From Caenorhabditis remanei (lineage: Eukaryota > Nematoda > Chromadorea > Rhabditida > Rhabditidae), in assembly GCF_010183535.1 (NCBI RefSeq), contig NC_071332.1, positions 18,476,001 through 18,540,000 of the forward strand: 64,000 nucleotides of DNA, written 5' to 3'. The position numbers and the translations under genes were made by a program. Below are positions 1 through 10,947 of this stretch, one piece after another. Within the stretch, counting starts at the first letter, position 1, and every line of letters starts with the position of its first letter. The notes under the pieces are model-generated. The model did no database searches. It saw only the letters and a list, made by a program, of their open reading frames with translations, and was not told where the DNA came from.

Positions 1-437
1 CAAATTGCAAGTGCGCTCCACATTTTCTTTAATAAGAATATCTTTTTTAAAGAATTTTAATTCAAAACAGAAACAAACAAGAAATGATAACAACAACAAC
101 AGAGAACAACAAATTAACAAAACAGAAATTGCTTAAGATTTTCTCTCAATTGAAATACATTCCGCTTCGATATCGATCTCGTAAAAATCAGTGGACCCTC
201 GAATTGGATAACGTCGAATATTCGGAAAATCCGGAACCAAAGTGTCCTTATCACTCAAATACTCTTTGATTGGTTCCCAGTTGGCATGGTACTCCGAGGA
301 GGAGGGCACACACTCCAAAATGCACAATTTCAATTGAGTACATATCATGAGTTTCTGAAAAAAGAGGCTTTCGGGGACGTTTTCTGCGTTCACCAGTTTT
401 CAAAACGTCCAGGTTTTGAACAGGTGTTTTTCACTAA

Positions 438-1137
438 CAAGGGAATTGACATTCGGTATGCGATCAGAATTTTCTATAAATTTGCACACCGATAGTTTCA
501 AGTCTGCTCTTTTGAATGGTAATACACAGGGTCATAGAATGCCCATATGAAGCAACTGCGCTCCAAAAAAAATAGCGTTAAATTAGCGCGAAATTCAAAA
601 AATTCATCCAAAAAAAATTTTTTTGTGTATTAAAAATTTGTATTTTTCTCTTTTTTAATGATTTCGATATTTTTTTGCGCAAAGTTTTCTCGAAAATAGC
701 GAGAAAAATGGAAGAAAAGCTAGCTTCATTCGAAAAATTTGACTCCCTATCGTTCGTCTTACTGTACCCACGTTATACAAAGGCCGCATTATGCTGATCG
801 GCGACTCAATTGGCAACGTGCAAGTTGTGTGCAAACGCGCTTCACTGAGCTTCCGGTTTCGCGCGAAAATAATTTGAATTCATATGGACAAAATTTGACC
901 CTGTGTAATAGTCAAAAAGTGCAAAACTCCCGAAAAGTTGGATTTTTTGCTCCGATAGTTTGCTCATTTTTCATCATAGAAATCCCCATTCGGGAGGACT
1001 ATCGGGTTCAAACTTTCGAAACTTTCGGAGCAAAAATCCAACATTTTGACTATTACCATTCAAAAGAGCAGATTTGAAACTATCGGTGTTCAAATTTATA
1101 GAAAACTCTGAACGCATACCGAATGTCAATTCCCTTG
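438..1137. mobile_element. Harbinger-like MITE with long terminal inverted repeats
   Basis: The ends form an imperfect inverted repeat of about 87 bp (438-524 against 1051-1137), with termini beginning CAAGGGAATTGACATTCGG. It is flanked by TAA on both sides (435-437 and 1138-1140), a 3-bp target duplication typical of the PIF/Harbinger superfamily. No transposase frame is present. It lies in the last intron of F-box copy 1 and is itself interrupted by a second MITE. Confidence 0.7.
525..905. mobile_element. MITE nested inside the Harbinger-like element
   Basis: The termini are CACAGGGTCA and TGACCCTGTG. The flanking arm sequence of the host MITE is duplicated (TAATA on both sides), which shows it inserted after the host element. 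The end sequence matches the element at 29572-29891. The internal part has AT-rich filler and a GCGCTCC motif near the left end. It has no coding capacity. Confidence 0.65.
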
Positions 1138-2305
1138 TAAGTACCAACAATTACCTTGATAAACTCGGCGACTCTCTTCGCGCAATATCCTTCATAACAC
1201 TCGATAGTGAATCGGGGATAGCCGACGAAACTGTTAGGCGGGAAGTCCGATGGACAACGATCTGTTTCAATCGTGAGCATTTTGAGTTGTTTGCAGTGCT
1301 CAGGATTCACAATTTCATTTATTCTCTTCACTGCCTCTCCATCAAGAGTAAGAGTAACTTCTTCGAGGCATCCTAGACAAAACAGACGTAAATCGATCGG
1401 ACTCTTTGGAATCATTAGGAGAGTGAAGTCAACGACATGAAGTTTTGTTGATGATTTTCTCAACTCTTCCTCAATTTTCATCCATTTTGCATCTTGACGA
1501 ACTGACAGTTCCTTAAATCTCAGTTTTGGGTTCTTCAGTATTCTCACGGCGGCTCCCAGCGGGTTTCTAAAAGGAAATGTTGAGAAAAAAGAAAATCATC
1601 AATAATTTAATAATAAAAATTTTGTGTTAACATCGCTAAATGTTTGTTAAAAATAGTTCCGGGCACATACCTGTCGCTAAGTTCATATTTTAAAAAAGTG
1701 TTCTTTTTGTTCAAAAAAAAACACATTGCTTGAAAACTTTTTTCTATTTTACTTACGGTCTCATCCTGTCTCCAAATTGGCAGAAGCCATAAGTTTTCGA
1801 GTTCTGCACGATTTCCCAATCATCAAAATTGCAATAAGTGAACTCAGTGACTTTCGGATTCCAGTTGTCGACAAGAAATTGAATGTCTTTCGATACATTT
1901 CGAAGGTGATTTCTGCGAAGTTTTTATTCAATTTTTGAAATGAATTGTTTGAAACAAGAAAACCTGTCTTCAAAATACAAGGAATCTCCGATCTTTTCGA
2001 AGATATCGACCGGCAAATCGGTGATTTGACGTTTTTTTCGGTTCCAAACTGAAAATAATTCTTTCTTTTTTTTTCAATTTTTCCCTATTTATTTACCTGA
2101 TATCATAATCCAAATCAAAGTTTCCCTGAGCAAATCTCATGTACCAAAACTCAAATTCTGGATAAGTCATGAATTCATCACCCAACGTCTTCATTAACTC
2201 TTTATAAGTTTCGAATGACTTCTTTCCTTTCGTAAACTCGTAGAGAATACAACTGCGGAGACTTACGGGGTTGTTGATGATGAAATCGGTCATTTTGTAG
2301 AGTTA

Positions 2306-2614
2306 CAAGATCTCCAACTTTTTCGAAGACATCGACCGGCAAATCGGTGATTTGACGCTTTTTCGGTTCCAAACTGAAAATAATTCAAAGTTTTCAATGA
2401 TTTCTCTATTTATTTACCTGATATCATAATCCAAATCAAAGTTTCCCTGAGCAAATCTCATAAACCAAAACTCAAATTCCGGGTATTCCATGAATTCATC
2501 ACCGAACATTTTCATCATACTTCTGTGAGTTTCGAATGGTTTCTCTCCTTTGAGAAACTCGTAGAGAATACAACTGCGGAGGCTTGTTGGATTGTTACAG
2601 ATGACATCGGCCAT
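2306..2614 (-). pseudogene. Orphan HTH exon plus truncated F-box exon
   Basis: 2418-2614 is a complete HTH exon (starts MADVICNNPTSLRSC, ends DLDYDIR, followed by a normal GT donor). It is followed by an F-box exon start (2373 downward, LEPKKRQITDLPVDVFEKVG). The F-box breaks off near 2306 and runs straight into the leader of copy 1 just before that gene's ATG. No downstream exons remain. This is an unequal-crossover remnant. Copy 1 could in principle be transcribed from this first exon, but direct read-through is out of frame. Confidence 0.75.
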
Positions 2615-2815
2615 CTTGTGGGGAGCTAGAAACTGAAAATTATCAGTTTTTCCGTCTGAAAATTTTCAAAAATATAATGTATTTAACGTTGGAAACGTAG
2701 TTATCGAAAGAAGTTTGAGAGAAGGGAGAACAAAAACAAGAGAAAAAAGGAAAGAAACAAGATTTCATAACAACAACAGACAACAACAGATTAACAACAA
2801 AATTAAGAAAATGTT

Positions 2816-4333
2816 TTAAGATTTTCTCTCAATAGAAATAGAAGCTCTTTTGATATCAATCTCGTAAAAATCAGTGGATCCTTGAATTGGATAACGAAGA
2901 AGATTCGAAGCGTCCGGAACCAAAGTGGCCTTCTCATTCAAAAGTTGTTTGAGTTCTAACAAGTTGAGGCGATAATGAATTTTGCACAATTCCAGCTGAG
3001 TGCTCGTCACGAGTTTCTAAAAAAAAAATACGGTTATTTTGGAGAATGTGATATCGTATTTTCAAATGTAAATTTTTAAAATTAGAATTTTGAGTTTGCA
3101 AAAATACAAACTTTTTGACAAAGATACAGAAAGCGATATCTTTCATAGAGCAATGAGATTTGCGATCGTTACGCCGGAAACCAATTTCTTTGTTGAAAAA
3201 AAAAAACAATTTTTTGCACGAATTCCGCAATTACCTTGATAAACTCGGTGACCTTAATCTCAGCACCTCTTTCATTAAATGTGATAGTGAATCGAGGATA
3301 ACCGTATAAACTATCAATCGAGAACAACGATGAGCGTGGTTTCGTGCAAATCTTGAGCATTTTGAGTTGTTTACACTGCTCAGGAGTCACGATTTCATCC
3401 ATTTGCTTGACAGACTCTTTGATAGAAATAGCAACTTCTTCAAGCGATTTTGGAGCAAACAGATTGAAATCGATCGGATAATCTCGATCCAGGAGAATGA
3501 GGTTAACGACATGAAGTTTTGTTGATGATTTTCTCAACTCTTCTTCAATTTTTATCCATTTTTCATCTTGACGAACTCTCAGTTGCTTCAATCGTAGTTT
3601 TGGATTTTTCAGTATTCTCACGGCGACTCCGAGCTGATTTCTGAAAAGATAAAACGCAATCGTTTTGTAACATTTTCGAAAAGTTATTGTTGAAATTTTC
3701 GGCTCCGCCCGAAACATTTGAACTTTGAACGTGTTTTCAGTGGAAAAAAACCAGAAAGTTTTTCAGAATTCTCGAAGAATTTTGAAAATCATCAATTTTC
3801 TCCCTCACTTACGCTTTCATATATTCCCAGAATCCACAAACTCCCGAGTTATGTTTAATATGCCACTCATCGTAACTATAGGTGAACTCAGTGACTCTTG
3901 GATTCCATTCGTCGACAAGTAATTGAATGTCTTTCGATACAAGTCGGAGTTGAATTCTGCAAATTTTTGTTTCACTTAATGAAGTTAATTGTTTGAAACA
4001 AGAAAACCTGTCTTTAAAATACAAGAAATCTCCGATTTTCTCAAAGACATCAACCGGCAAATCGGTGATTTGAAGCTTTTTCGGTTCCAGACTGAAAAAT
4101 AATTTAATTTTTTTAAATTTTTCTCCATTTATTCACCTGAAATCATAATCCAAATCAAAGTTTCCCTGAGCAAATCTCATGTACCAAAACTCGAATTCCG
4201 GATAAGTCATGAATTCATCGCCCAGCTTCTTCATCAACTTTTGATATGTTTTGAACGGTTTCTTTCCTTTAGTGAACTCGTAGAGGATACAACCTCGGAG
4301 AGCGATTGGGTTGTTGATGATGAAATCGGTCAT
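2816..4333 (-). CDS. HTH-F-box-FTH protein, copy 2 (five-exon type)
   Basis: Exons 4137-4333, 4008-4091, 3813-3956, 3235-3640 and 2816-3016 sum to 1032 nt, giving 343 residues with every junction in frame. Residues 1-66 form the HTH_48-like domain (PEFEFWYMRFAQGNFDLDYD, matching the WF.RF..GDFD pattern of Mos1). The F-box spans about 67-110 (ITDLPVDVFEKIGDFLYF). FTH fills the C-terminal half (SLEEVAISI, LKMLKICT, YPRFTI, and LRYPIQGSTDFYEIDI near the end). F-boxes dock Skp1-related adaptors of SCF ubiquitin ligases. FTH is named for FOG-2, where it contacts a partner protein. The target here is unknown. The shared upstream element lies at 4487-4541. The five-exon structure, with an extra intron before FTH, is shared with copies 1, 3 and 4. 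Confidence 0.88.
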
Positions 4334-4671
4334 TTTGTAGAGTTACAAGCTAAAAATGGATGAAATTTATGCTTAAAAAAACACTTAATTTTACAAAAAC
4401 TGACTTATTACAACAGAAAATCTAGAAAAATACCAGTTTTGGGCCAAAAATCTGGAAAAAAAAACAAAAAAAAACGAAACGGGCTGTTTGTTCGTAAAAT
4501 AGTGGGCATTGTACGCATTGCGTATTTTCACTACTACCGTATCCCGGAATAAATTGTTTCTTGCGAATTCAGTGAGATTTCTGTCAATAAAAAGTGCTAA
4601 ATAAATATAATTTATTAATTATTCAGTCTAAAGTTACTAACATCAATAAAATCTATCAAATATCACAAAGT
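4334..4671. other. Intergenic region upstream of copy 2
   Basis: This 338-bp stretch holds the 5' flank of copy 2, including the shared upstream element, and the 3' flank of the C6-like gene. I see no other gene in it. Confidence 0.6.
4487..4541 (-). promoter_or_regulatory. Shared upstream element, copy 2
   Basis: This is a variant of the array-wide element (core CATTGTACGCATTGCGTA followed by ACTACCGTA), about 155-210 bp upstream of the ATG at 4333. Confidence 0.55.
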
Positions 4672-5740
4672 TTAAGGCGCTTGATTACAATTAACGGACG
4701 TAAATGCTCTCGTAAAAGTCTGTCCATTCACTTCAACCACATAATTCCAAATCATATCCACACTACTGCAGACAGCCGTTATCGACACAGTTTGAGGATT
4801 TCCCTGATTCTCTGATGGAGGAGTATTTCCATTCAATAGCATATAAGCACTGTAGCCATCGATAGCGGAGCAAGTTACTGTCATGGTGGAAGTGGTGTCA
4901 GTGGTGTCGCCGATTTGGGTGGAGGTCAGGCTAAAAGTACACAATTTTTAAATTTGGGATATTTGAAATATTAAAAACATACCCGGTATAATCTACTTTG
5001 ATCGATAGCTGTGGGTTGAGGTCGTCTCCAGCTCCATAGGTTATTGCAGTTGGGGAACATGTTTCTGGAAATTGGAAATGCGCTCTACCGAAATTTTTGA
5101 ATATTAGATAGGTTATAGAACGACAATAGAACTTTCGTTTTGTAATGGACAAGTTTTTGATGAAAAACAAGCGAAGAAAGTTTTGGCAGGTTGCAAATAA
5201 TAGAATCGAGAGTTAGAACTTTTTCAAGCCATGTCTTTGTAGGGAAGAGTTGTACGTAAAAGTGATCAACTACAAAAATGAACAGAATTTCAAATACTAC
5301 ATTTTGTTAGTTGACAACTTTTTGCTATTTCTGTTGGCTCGTGAGGTGTGAGCATACGCCGCTGTCTTACTTGTATTAATCTTCAAATCAATATACCTCA
5401 AAAGTGGGCGGAGCTAACAAAAAATGGTCAACTACAAAAATGTAGCTCTGAATTTACACTACATACTTATATAGAAAAGTATAAAATCGGACAAACCCTG
5501 ACACTGTAACACACTCTAGAACTGAATTGACTTACTTAGTACTGGAGGAGCCTCTGTAGTGGTAGCCGATGTAGTAGAACTGGTAGTGCTAGCAGTAGTA
5601 GAAATAGTTATCGATGATGTGGTTGGAGTCTCCGTACTGGTCACTGTTACGGGTTGGGATGGGGACGTGGCTAGACAAGCCTCTACCGGATAGAAAATTC
5701 CGGATAGTTGGGAAAATAATAAGGCTAGAGGGATCAACAT
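4672..5740 (-). CDS. Small secreted protein, C6/DUF281-like
   Basis: Exons 5536-5740, 4983-5064 and 4672-4930 sum to 546 nt (181 residues). The N-terminus MLIPLALLFSQLSG looks like a signal peptide, cleaved near VEA-C. A Thr/Ser-rich linker follows (about residues 28-65, probably O-glycosylated). Then comes a cysteine-spaced domain with the pattern C-SPTAITYG ... MTVTCSA ... VSITAVCSS ... FTSVNCNQAP. This layout matches the nematode C6 (DUF281) family of secreted or surface proteins of unknown function. The gene is unrelated to the F-box array that surrounds it. Family assignment is by pattern only. Confidence 0.72.
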
Positions 5741-5795
5741 CGCTTAATTGAATGAAGGAAGTCGGGATATCAGATCAGCTTGATCCGAACATGGG

Positions 5796-5999
5796 TTAAA
5801 AAGAGAGATTCATTGTATCCGATAGATACAAATCGTTTTTATTGAAATCAAACAAAATGCTTCCACCACAAATCACCGTGTGACGTATCAACCCGTAGAT
5901 CATTGTCCCAATAAACTCAAAATGTTCCTTCCCGTCCACACAGAACATGGTTAGAGTACATCCAGTTTCTTCCCGCCAATCCAGTTTTTTCTCTTTCAA
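5796..5999 (-). pseudogene. Possible orphan exon related to the C6-like gene
   Basis: A 67-codon frame contains GCTLTMFCVDGKEHFEFIG and later HTVICGG. The cysteine and hydrophobic spacing resembles the MTVTC...YMLLNG...TAVC pattern of the adjacent C6-like gene. No signal peptide, partner exons or convincing splice sites were found. It may be a decayed duplicate or a chance frame. Confidence 0.25.
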
Positions 6000-6166
6000 T
6001 TTGATCGAAAAATCACCTTCTTATCTACGAGAAATGGAGAACAACGAACAGTCTCGCGGGAGATGAGATCAAGGAAACGATAAGGGATCGAAGGATCACT
6101 TGTAGCGGTTTTTGATGACTGTGTCCTTTCATTTTGAAATTCTTTAACAATTGGAGCAATTTTATA

Positions 6167-6662
6167 GGGGGTATTTGAGTTTAGAACTCGGAAGAATAGA
6201 ACTGCGACAAAATAAAACTGTGAAAATATAGAACAGGAAAAAATAGAACTGAACAAAGTGGAACAGTGAAAGTTAGAACTGCTACAAAATTGAACTCAAC
6301 AAAATAGAACTGTTACAAAATAGAACTCTACCACTGGTTTTGAAAATGCTTATTGGGCTTATCAAATATAATTTTATACAGTTTTTTGTTGACTATTAAA
6401 TAGACAAAGACTTTATCTCCATAAAATAAGTGTTTTTAGTCGACTTTTCTCCTCAAAAATTGGTTATAATTCGTCTTAAAAGTCACGAATGCAAACGCGC
6501 TCCATTCGAACTAGAGTTATATTTTGTAACAGTTCTGTTTTGTAGCAGTTCCATTTTTTTGTAGTTCCACTTTGTAGCTGTTCTATTTTAGTCAATTTTA
6601 TATTTTCACAGTTTTATTTTGTCGCAGTTCTATTCTTCCGAGTTCTAAACTCAAATACCCCC
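6167..6662. mobile_element. hAT-like MITE with internal AGAACTG repeats
   Basis: The 496-bp element has perfect terminal inverted repeats of about 65 bp, starting GGGGGTATTTGAGTTTAGAA. It is flanked by the 8-bp duplication ATTTTATA (6159-6166 and 6663-6670). An 8-bp duplication is the hallmark of hAT elements. Both arms are built from a degenerate unit around AAAATAGAACTG. There is no transposase. Confidence 0.8.
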
Positions 6663-6860
6663 ATTTTATATTGGAGTTCCCAGGCATTAACAATTTTCGC
6701 TTTTTCAGGCGATCTTGTAGAAGGGCAGTTGTTAATTTTAACCAAAATACAGGTTCTCAGAAATAATTAATTGATATTATTTGCTTTAGCCTTTTTTAAG
6801 CACTAAAATTGATAAATCTCGGTTATTTTGCTGAAAACGCAATATTTTTTCATTGTCTGG

Positions 6861-6922
6861 CTACGGTTCTAGTAGGTCTCAAAGTGCGCAATGCGTACAA
6901 TGCGCACTAATTTACGAGCAAA
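6861..6922 (+). promoter_or_regulatory. Shared upstream element, copy 3
   Basis: This is the same element as at 4487-4541 but in inverted orientation, matching the plus-strand direction of the gene that starts at 7412. It contains TGCGCAATGCGTACAATGCG. The flip with gene direction supports a promoter role. Confidence 0.5.
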
Positions 6923-7411
6923 CATTCCGTTTTGTTTCTTGTTTTTTTCTTCATATTCTTGTTCAGAAATATTACTTTTTTCTATGTTTTCTGTTGAAAT
7001 AAGTTGCTATTTGTAGAATTAAGTGTTTTTACAATAAATTTCATCCATTTTACCGTTGATTTCTGAATTTTACCTAAAAACTGGCGGAGTTTTCGAATTT
7101 TCAGTTTTCGTCAGTTTTAATCTTTTTTCCTATTTTAAAACTATATTTATTGATTATACTACTGATTTGCAGTGAGACAAATTCAAAATAGCTGAGGAAA
7201 TTTGTTCAGAGAGCCGGAACAACGGTGAGCTCTATCGATTTGTGTGAACAATTGTTGATTTCGAAAAGAAATTTTTTATTGTTTATTTTCGCTTCTAGTT
7301 GTCACGAATTTTCTCTTATTTCAGTCTCCTTTCTATCATTTTTTCATTGACTACATTCCGAATTTTGAAAACAATTTAATTTTCCAATCTTTCAGCTTCT
7401 CATTTCACAAA

Positions 7412-9038
7412 ATGGCCAACGTACTCTGTAACAATCCAATTACTCTCCGCGGTTGTATTCTCTACGAGTTCCTGAAAGGAATGAAACCGTTCAAAACCTA
7501 TCAACAGTTAATGAAAAGGCTGGGCGATGAATTCATGACTTATCCGGAATTCGAGTTTTGGTACATGAGATTTGCTCAGGGAAAATACGATTTGAATTAT
7601 GATATCAGGTAAATAAATGGAGAAAAATAGGAAACCTTTGAATTATTTTCAGTTTGGAGCCGAAAAAGCGTAAAATCACCGATTTGCCGGTCGAGATCTT
7701 TGAAAAAGTCGGAGATTCCTTAGATTTTAAAGACAGGTTATTCTGCTTCAAGCAATTTTTGATTTGAATTAAAATTTACAGTAATCGCCTGCGAAATGTG
7801 TCGAAGGACATTCAATTTCGTGTGGACAAGTGGAATCCGAAAGTCACTGAGTTCACTTATCACCGTTTTGATCGGTGGAGCATTAAACAAAAATCGGAAA
7901 CTTATGAAGTCTACCCATCAACCTGTTCATCGTATAATTTATTTATTGGTAATTTCCCCCAATTTTTCTTTTCAGAGATCCGCTGCCAGCCGTCGTAAGA
8001 ATGCTGAAGAATCCAAAACTGCGATTAAAGAAACTGACAGTTTCGCGAGATGAAACATGGGAAAAAATTGAGGAAAAACTGAGAAAATCACCGACAAAGC
8101 TTCACGTAAATCACTTAATTGTCAGGAATCGAAATGGAACAATCGATTTAAGTCTTCTGGCTCCAGAATCACTCGAAGAAGTTTCTCTTTTTATCAACGA
8201 TAAGTCGGTCAAAAAGATGAATGAAATCTTGCAATCGGAACAATATAAACAACTCAAAATGCTCACGATTAGAACAAATCTCAGTCCATGGGATTTCCCG
8301 CTCGAAAGTTTCATCGGTTATCCACGATTCACTATCAAACTCCGTAGAACCCGTGCTGAGCTGAAGGTCGCCGAGTTTATTAAGGTAATTGCGGATTTCG
8401 TGCAAAAACATGACTTTTTCAGCAAAAATATTAGCACGACACGTGTCTTTCAACCGCGTTCTACCGAAACCGATGAAAATTGTGTGCGAAATTGAGAGAC
8501 TCAGAGAAAAAGAGACATTTCTCAAGGGCATTTCGGTGGAGCGCGGTTGGATGAACTGTGCCGAGCTGATAGGTAAAGTTTTTTTTTCAAAAAATCTGAA
8601 TTTTTCTGGGTTTTTCAGTTCAATTATTGATATTTCCATAAAAAATTTGGGAAACTGGGGCCACAAAATTATGTTTTTTAAAAAAGCGAATTTTTCTATT
8701 AAAATACGAATTTGGTATCAAAAATTCACTCAATTACAGTTTTCTTACTAAAAATTTCATATTAAAAAAGTCAACCTAAAATTCCAAATTCGGAGCCTTC
8801 GAAAGCCCAATTTTTCTTTCAGAAACTCGTTAAATGCACTCAATTGGAATTATGCAAACTGGAGTCCGCCAGCGACATCTTCGCGTCCACATGGGATTCA
8901 ATCAAAGAGTATTTGAGAGAGGACGACACTTTGGTTCCAAACTTTCCGAATATTCGTCGTTATCCAATTGACGGATCCACTGATTTTTACGAGATTAATA
9001 TCGAAGAAACTTTAATTTCTATCGAAAGAAAATCTTGA
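7412..9038 (+). CDS. HTH-F-box-FTH protein, copy 3 (five-exon type)
   Basis: Exons 7412-7608, 7653-7736, 7782-7931, 7976-8384 and 8823-9038 sum to 1056 nt (351 residues). The HTH ends FAQGKYDLNYDIR. The F-box reads ITDLPVEIFEKVGDSLDF. FTH includes LEEVSLFI, LKMLTIRT, YPRFTI and RRYPIDGSTDFYEINI. For the third exon I chose the donor at 7932 (GTATAA). The stronger-looking donor at 7949 would break the frame, so this boundary needs transcript support. The last intron (8385-8822) contains a fragment of a dispersed repeat (8445-8555). The next gene starts only 217 bp downstream on the same strand. Confidence 0.8.
8445..8555. repeat. Dispersed inverted-repeat element, family CAACCGCG, copy 1
   Basis: The arms are CAACCGCGTTCTACCGAAA and the inverse TTTCGGTGGAGCGCGGTTG, around a core GCGAAATTGAGAGACTCAGA. 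Close copies occur at 13905-14022 and 14340-14443, and a partial copy at about 55400-55475. No target duplication was resolved. Confidence 0.6.
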
Positions 9039-10017
9039 AAAATTTCTCTAATTTGTTGTTAATCTGTTCTTGTCTGTTGTTTTTGTTATCAAATCTTGTT
9101 TCTTTCCTTTTTAAATTTACAAATTCTCTCTCATTGTTGTTTTGCTTTGTCACAAGCTTTTCTTCAATGATCACGTTCTGAACGTTAAATACGATATATT
9201 TTCTCAATTTTCAGACTGAAAAACTGAAAATATTTCAGCTTGTGACTCTACAAAATGACCGATTTCATCATTAACAATCCAATTACACTCCGTGGTTGTA
9301 TTCTCTACGAATTCATCGAGGGAAAAGAACCGTTCGAAACCTTTAAAAAGTTAATGAAAAAGCTGGGCAATGAATTCATGACTTATCCAGAATTTGATTT
9401 TTGGTACATGAGATTTGCTCAGGGAAACTTTGATTTGGATTATGATAGAAGGTAGATCGAAGATAAAAAATCGAAAAACTTTGAATTATTTTCAGTTTGG
9501 AGCCGAAAAAGCGTAAAATCACCGACTTGCCGGTCGAGATCTTTGAAAAAGTCGGAGATTCCTTGTATTTCGAAGACAGGTTTTCTTGTTTCAAACAATT
9601 AATTTTCGAAATTGAAATAAAATTTTGCAGAATCAAGCTCCGTCTTGTATCTAAAGAGATTCAATAATTTCGTGTCGACAACTGGAATCCAAAAGTCACG
9701 GAGTTCACTTATCACTGTTATGACTGGTGGATTATTGAACAGAACTCGAAAACTTATGAATTCGTTCGACCGTCCTATATATCGTACGATAGGTAAGAAC
9801 CGTAAGAATAATAATAATGGTGACGTGGTAATTCATGGCATTTTAACTTGTTTTTATTACATATTTCACCATGATCACGAACCGAAACAAACTGCGAGTA
9901 AAAACCGGGGACCTGTTTGTCGCCTTGGTGTGTGCAGTGATTTTTCTCAAAGAAAAACTAACTACAGAATCGCGATTCAAACTAGCTAAATATGTTAACA
10001 CAAAATTTTAATAATTT

Positions 10018-10453
10018 AAAGGTGGACTAAGGTCAACTCTCTGATATTTTCATAGATAATGAACTCACAGGTGCATGTGCACCTGTGAGTTCATTATCAT
10101 ATCGAAAGAATTTTTAATTCGGTGAGAACGAGCGGCGAAACAGTTTGGGTATTTCAGTGGCCGTGGAACATTCTTGAAACTTTTTTGAACATATTGGTTT
10201 TTCACGGTTTCGCCGTTTCTTCTACCATCAAATTTATTGAAAGTAAACAACAAAAATGGGCGAAAATAGCGAACAAATTTGAAAAAATCAACATGGCCGG
10301 AGTCGAATTTCTAGGCCACCGGAATGCCCAAACTCACCGGCTATCGCTTTTAGCGGGTTCCAGACCGAATGAAAAGAATTGATATGAAAATGAACTCACA
10401 GGTACACATACATTATTTTATAAAAAAATCAGAGTTGACCTTAGTCCACCTTT
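10018..10453. mobile_element. Fold-back MITE in intron of copy 4
   Basis: The terminal inverted repeats read GGTGGACTAAGGTCAACTCT at the left and its reverse complement ending at 10450. Inside is a second inverted pair (GAACTCACAGGT at about 10061 and 10391). No coding sequence and no clean target duplication were seen. Confidence 0.65.
10055..10098. repeat. Perfect 44-nt hairpin
   Basis: Two 21-bp arms (starting GATAATGAACTCACAGGTGCA) flank a TG loop. The hairpin sits near the left end of the fold-back MITE at 10018-10453. Confidence 0.85.
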
Positions 10454-10947
10454 TGATGATTTTCTATTTTCTCAAATTTTCTTTTCAGAAATCCGCTGGA
10501 CGCCGCCCTGAGAATACTGAAGAACCCAAAACTGCGACTGAGGAAACTGACAGTTTCGCGAGACTCAACATGGAAAACAATTGAGACAAAATTGCGAGAA
10601 TCATCGACAAAACTTCATGTCAACAACTTGGTTGTCGAGAATTCAAATTTTGGGACAGATTATCCAATCGATATTTACATGTTTGCTCCAGAATCACTCG
10701 AAGAAGTTTCTCTTCGTATCAACGAGAAATCCGTCGAGAAAATAGATGAAATCTTACAATCGGAGCAGTGTAAACGACTCAAAATGCTCACGATTTGGAC
10801 AAATCTCAGTCCATCGATGTTCCCGTTTGAAAGTTTCATAGGCGTTCCACGATTCACTATCGTGTCTTATGAAACATATGATGTGGTTGAAGTCGCCGAG
10901 TTTATCAAGGTAATTGCGGATTTCGTGTAAAAATAGGTTTTGGCTTA

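Larger units (their letters stand above)
133..2293 (-). pseudogene. HTH-F-box-FTH gene copy 1, frameshifted in the F-box
   Basis: Five exons are readable: 2097-2293, 1964-2048, 1757-1912, 1155-1566 and 133-354. Exon 1 encodes the Mos1-like HTH and ends FAQGNFDLDYDIR. Exon 2 begins the F-box (DLPVDIFEKIGDSLYF). Exons 3-5 carry the F-box end and the FTH domain, ending SIERKS. The F-box exon is 85 nt where paralogues have 84, because an A7 run (2032-2038) stands where the others have A5G. Total exon length is 1072 nt, one more than a multiple of 3, so the frame is lost inside the F-box. The last intron (355-1154) is swollen by nested MITEs. Everything else looks well conserved, so the damage is recent or a homopolymer sequencing error. 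Confidence 0.75.
5741..7411. other. Intergenic region between divergent genes
   Basis: It contains a possible orphan exon (5796-5999), a hAT-like MITE (6167-6662) and one copy of the shared upstream element (6861-6922). The remaining DNA is AT-rich and shows no gene. Confidence 0.5.

Noticed and set aside
739..1077. 112-codon plus-strand frame near 0.7-1.1 kb
   Set aside because: It lies wholly within the nested MITEs and has no recognisable domain or splice context.
7949..7975. Donor at 7949 for the third exon of copy 3
   Set aside because: It would shift the frame; the donor at 7932 keeps all exons in frame with a length close to paralogues.
8389..8751. 120-codon plus-strand frame
   Set aside because: It starts at the exon end of copy 3 and runs through intron and repeat sequence; splice sites give the correct gene.
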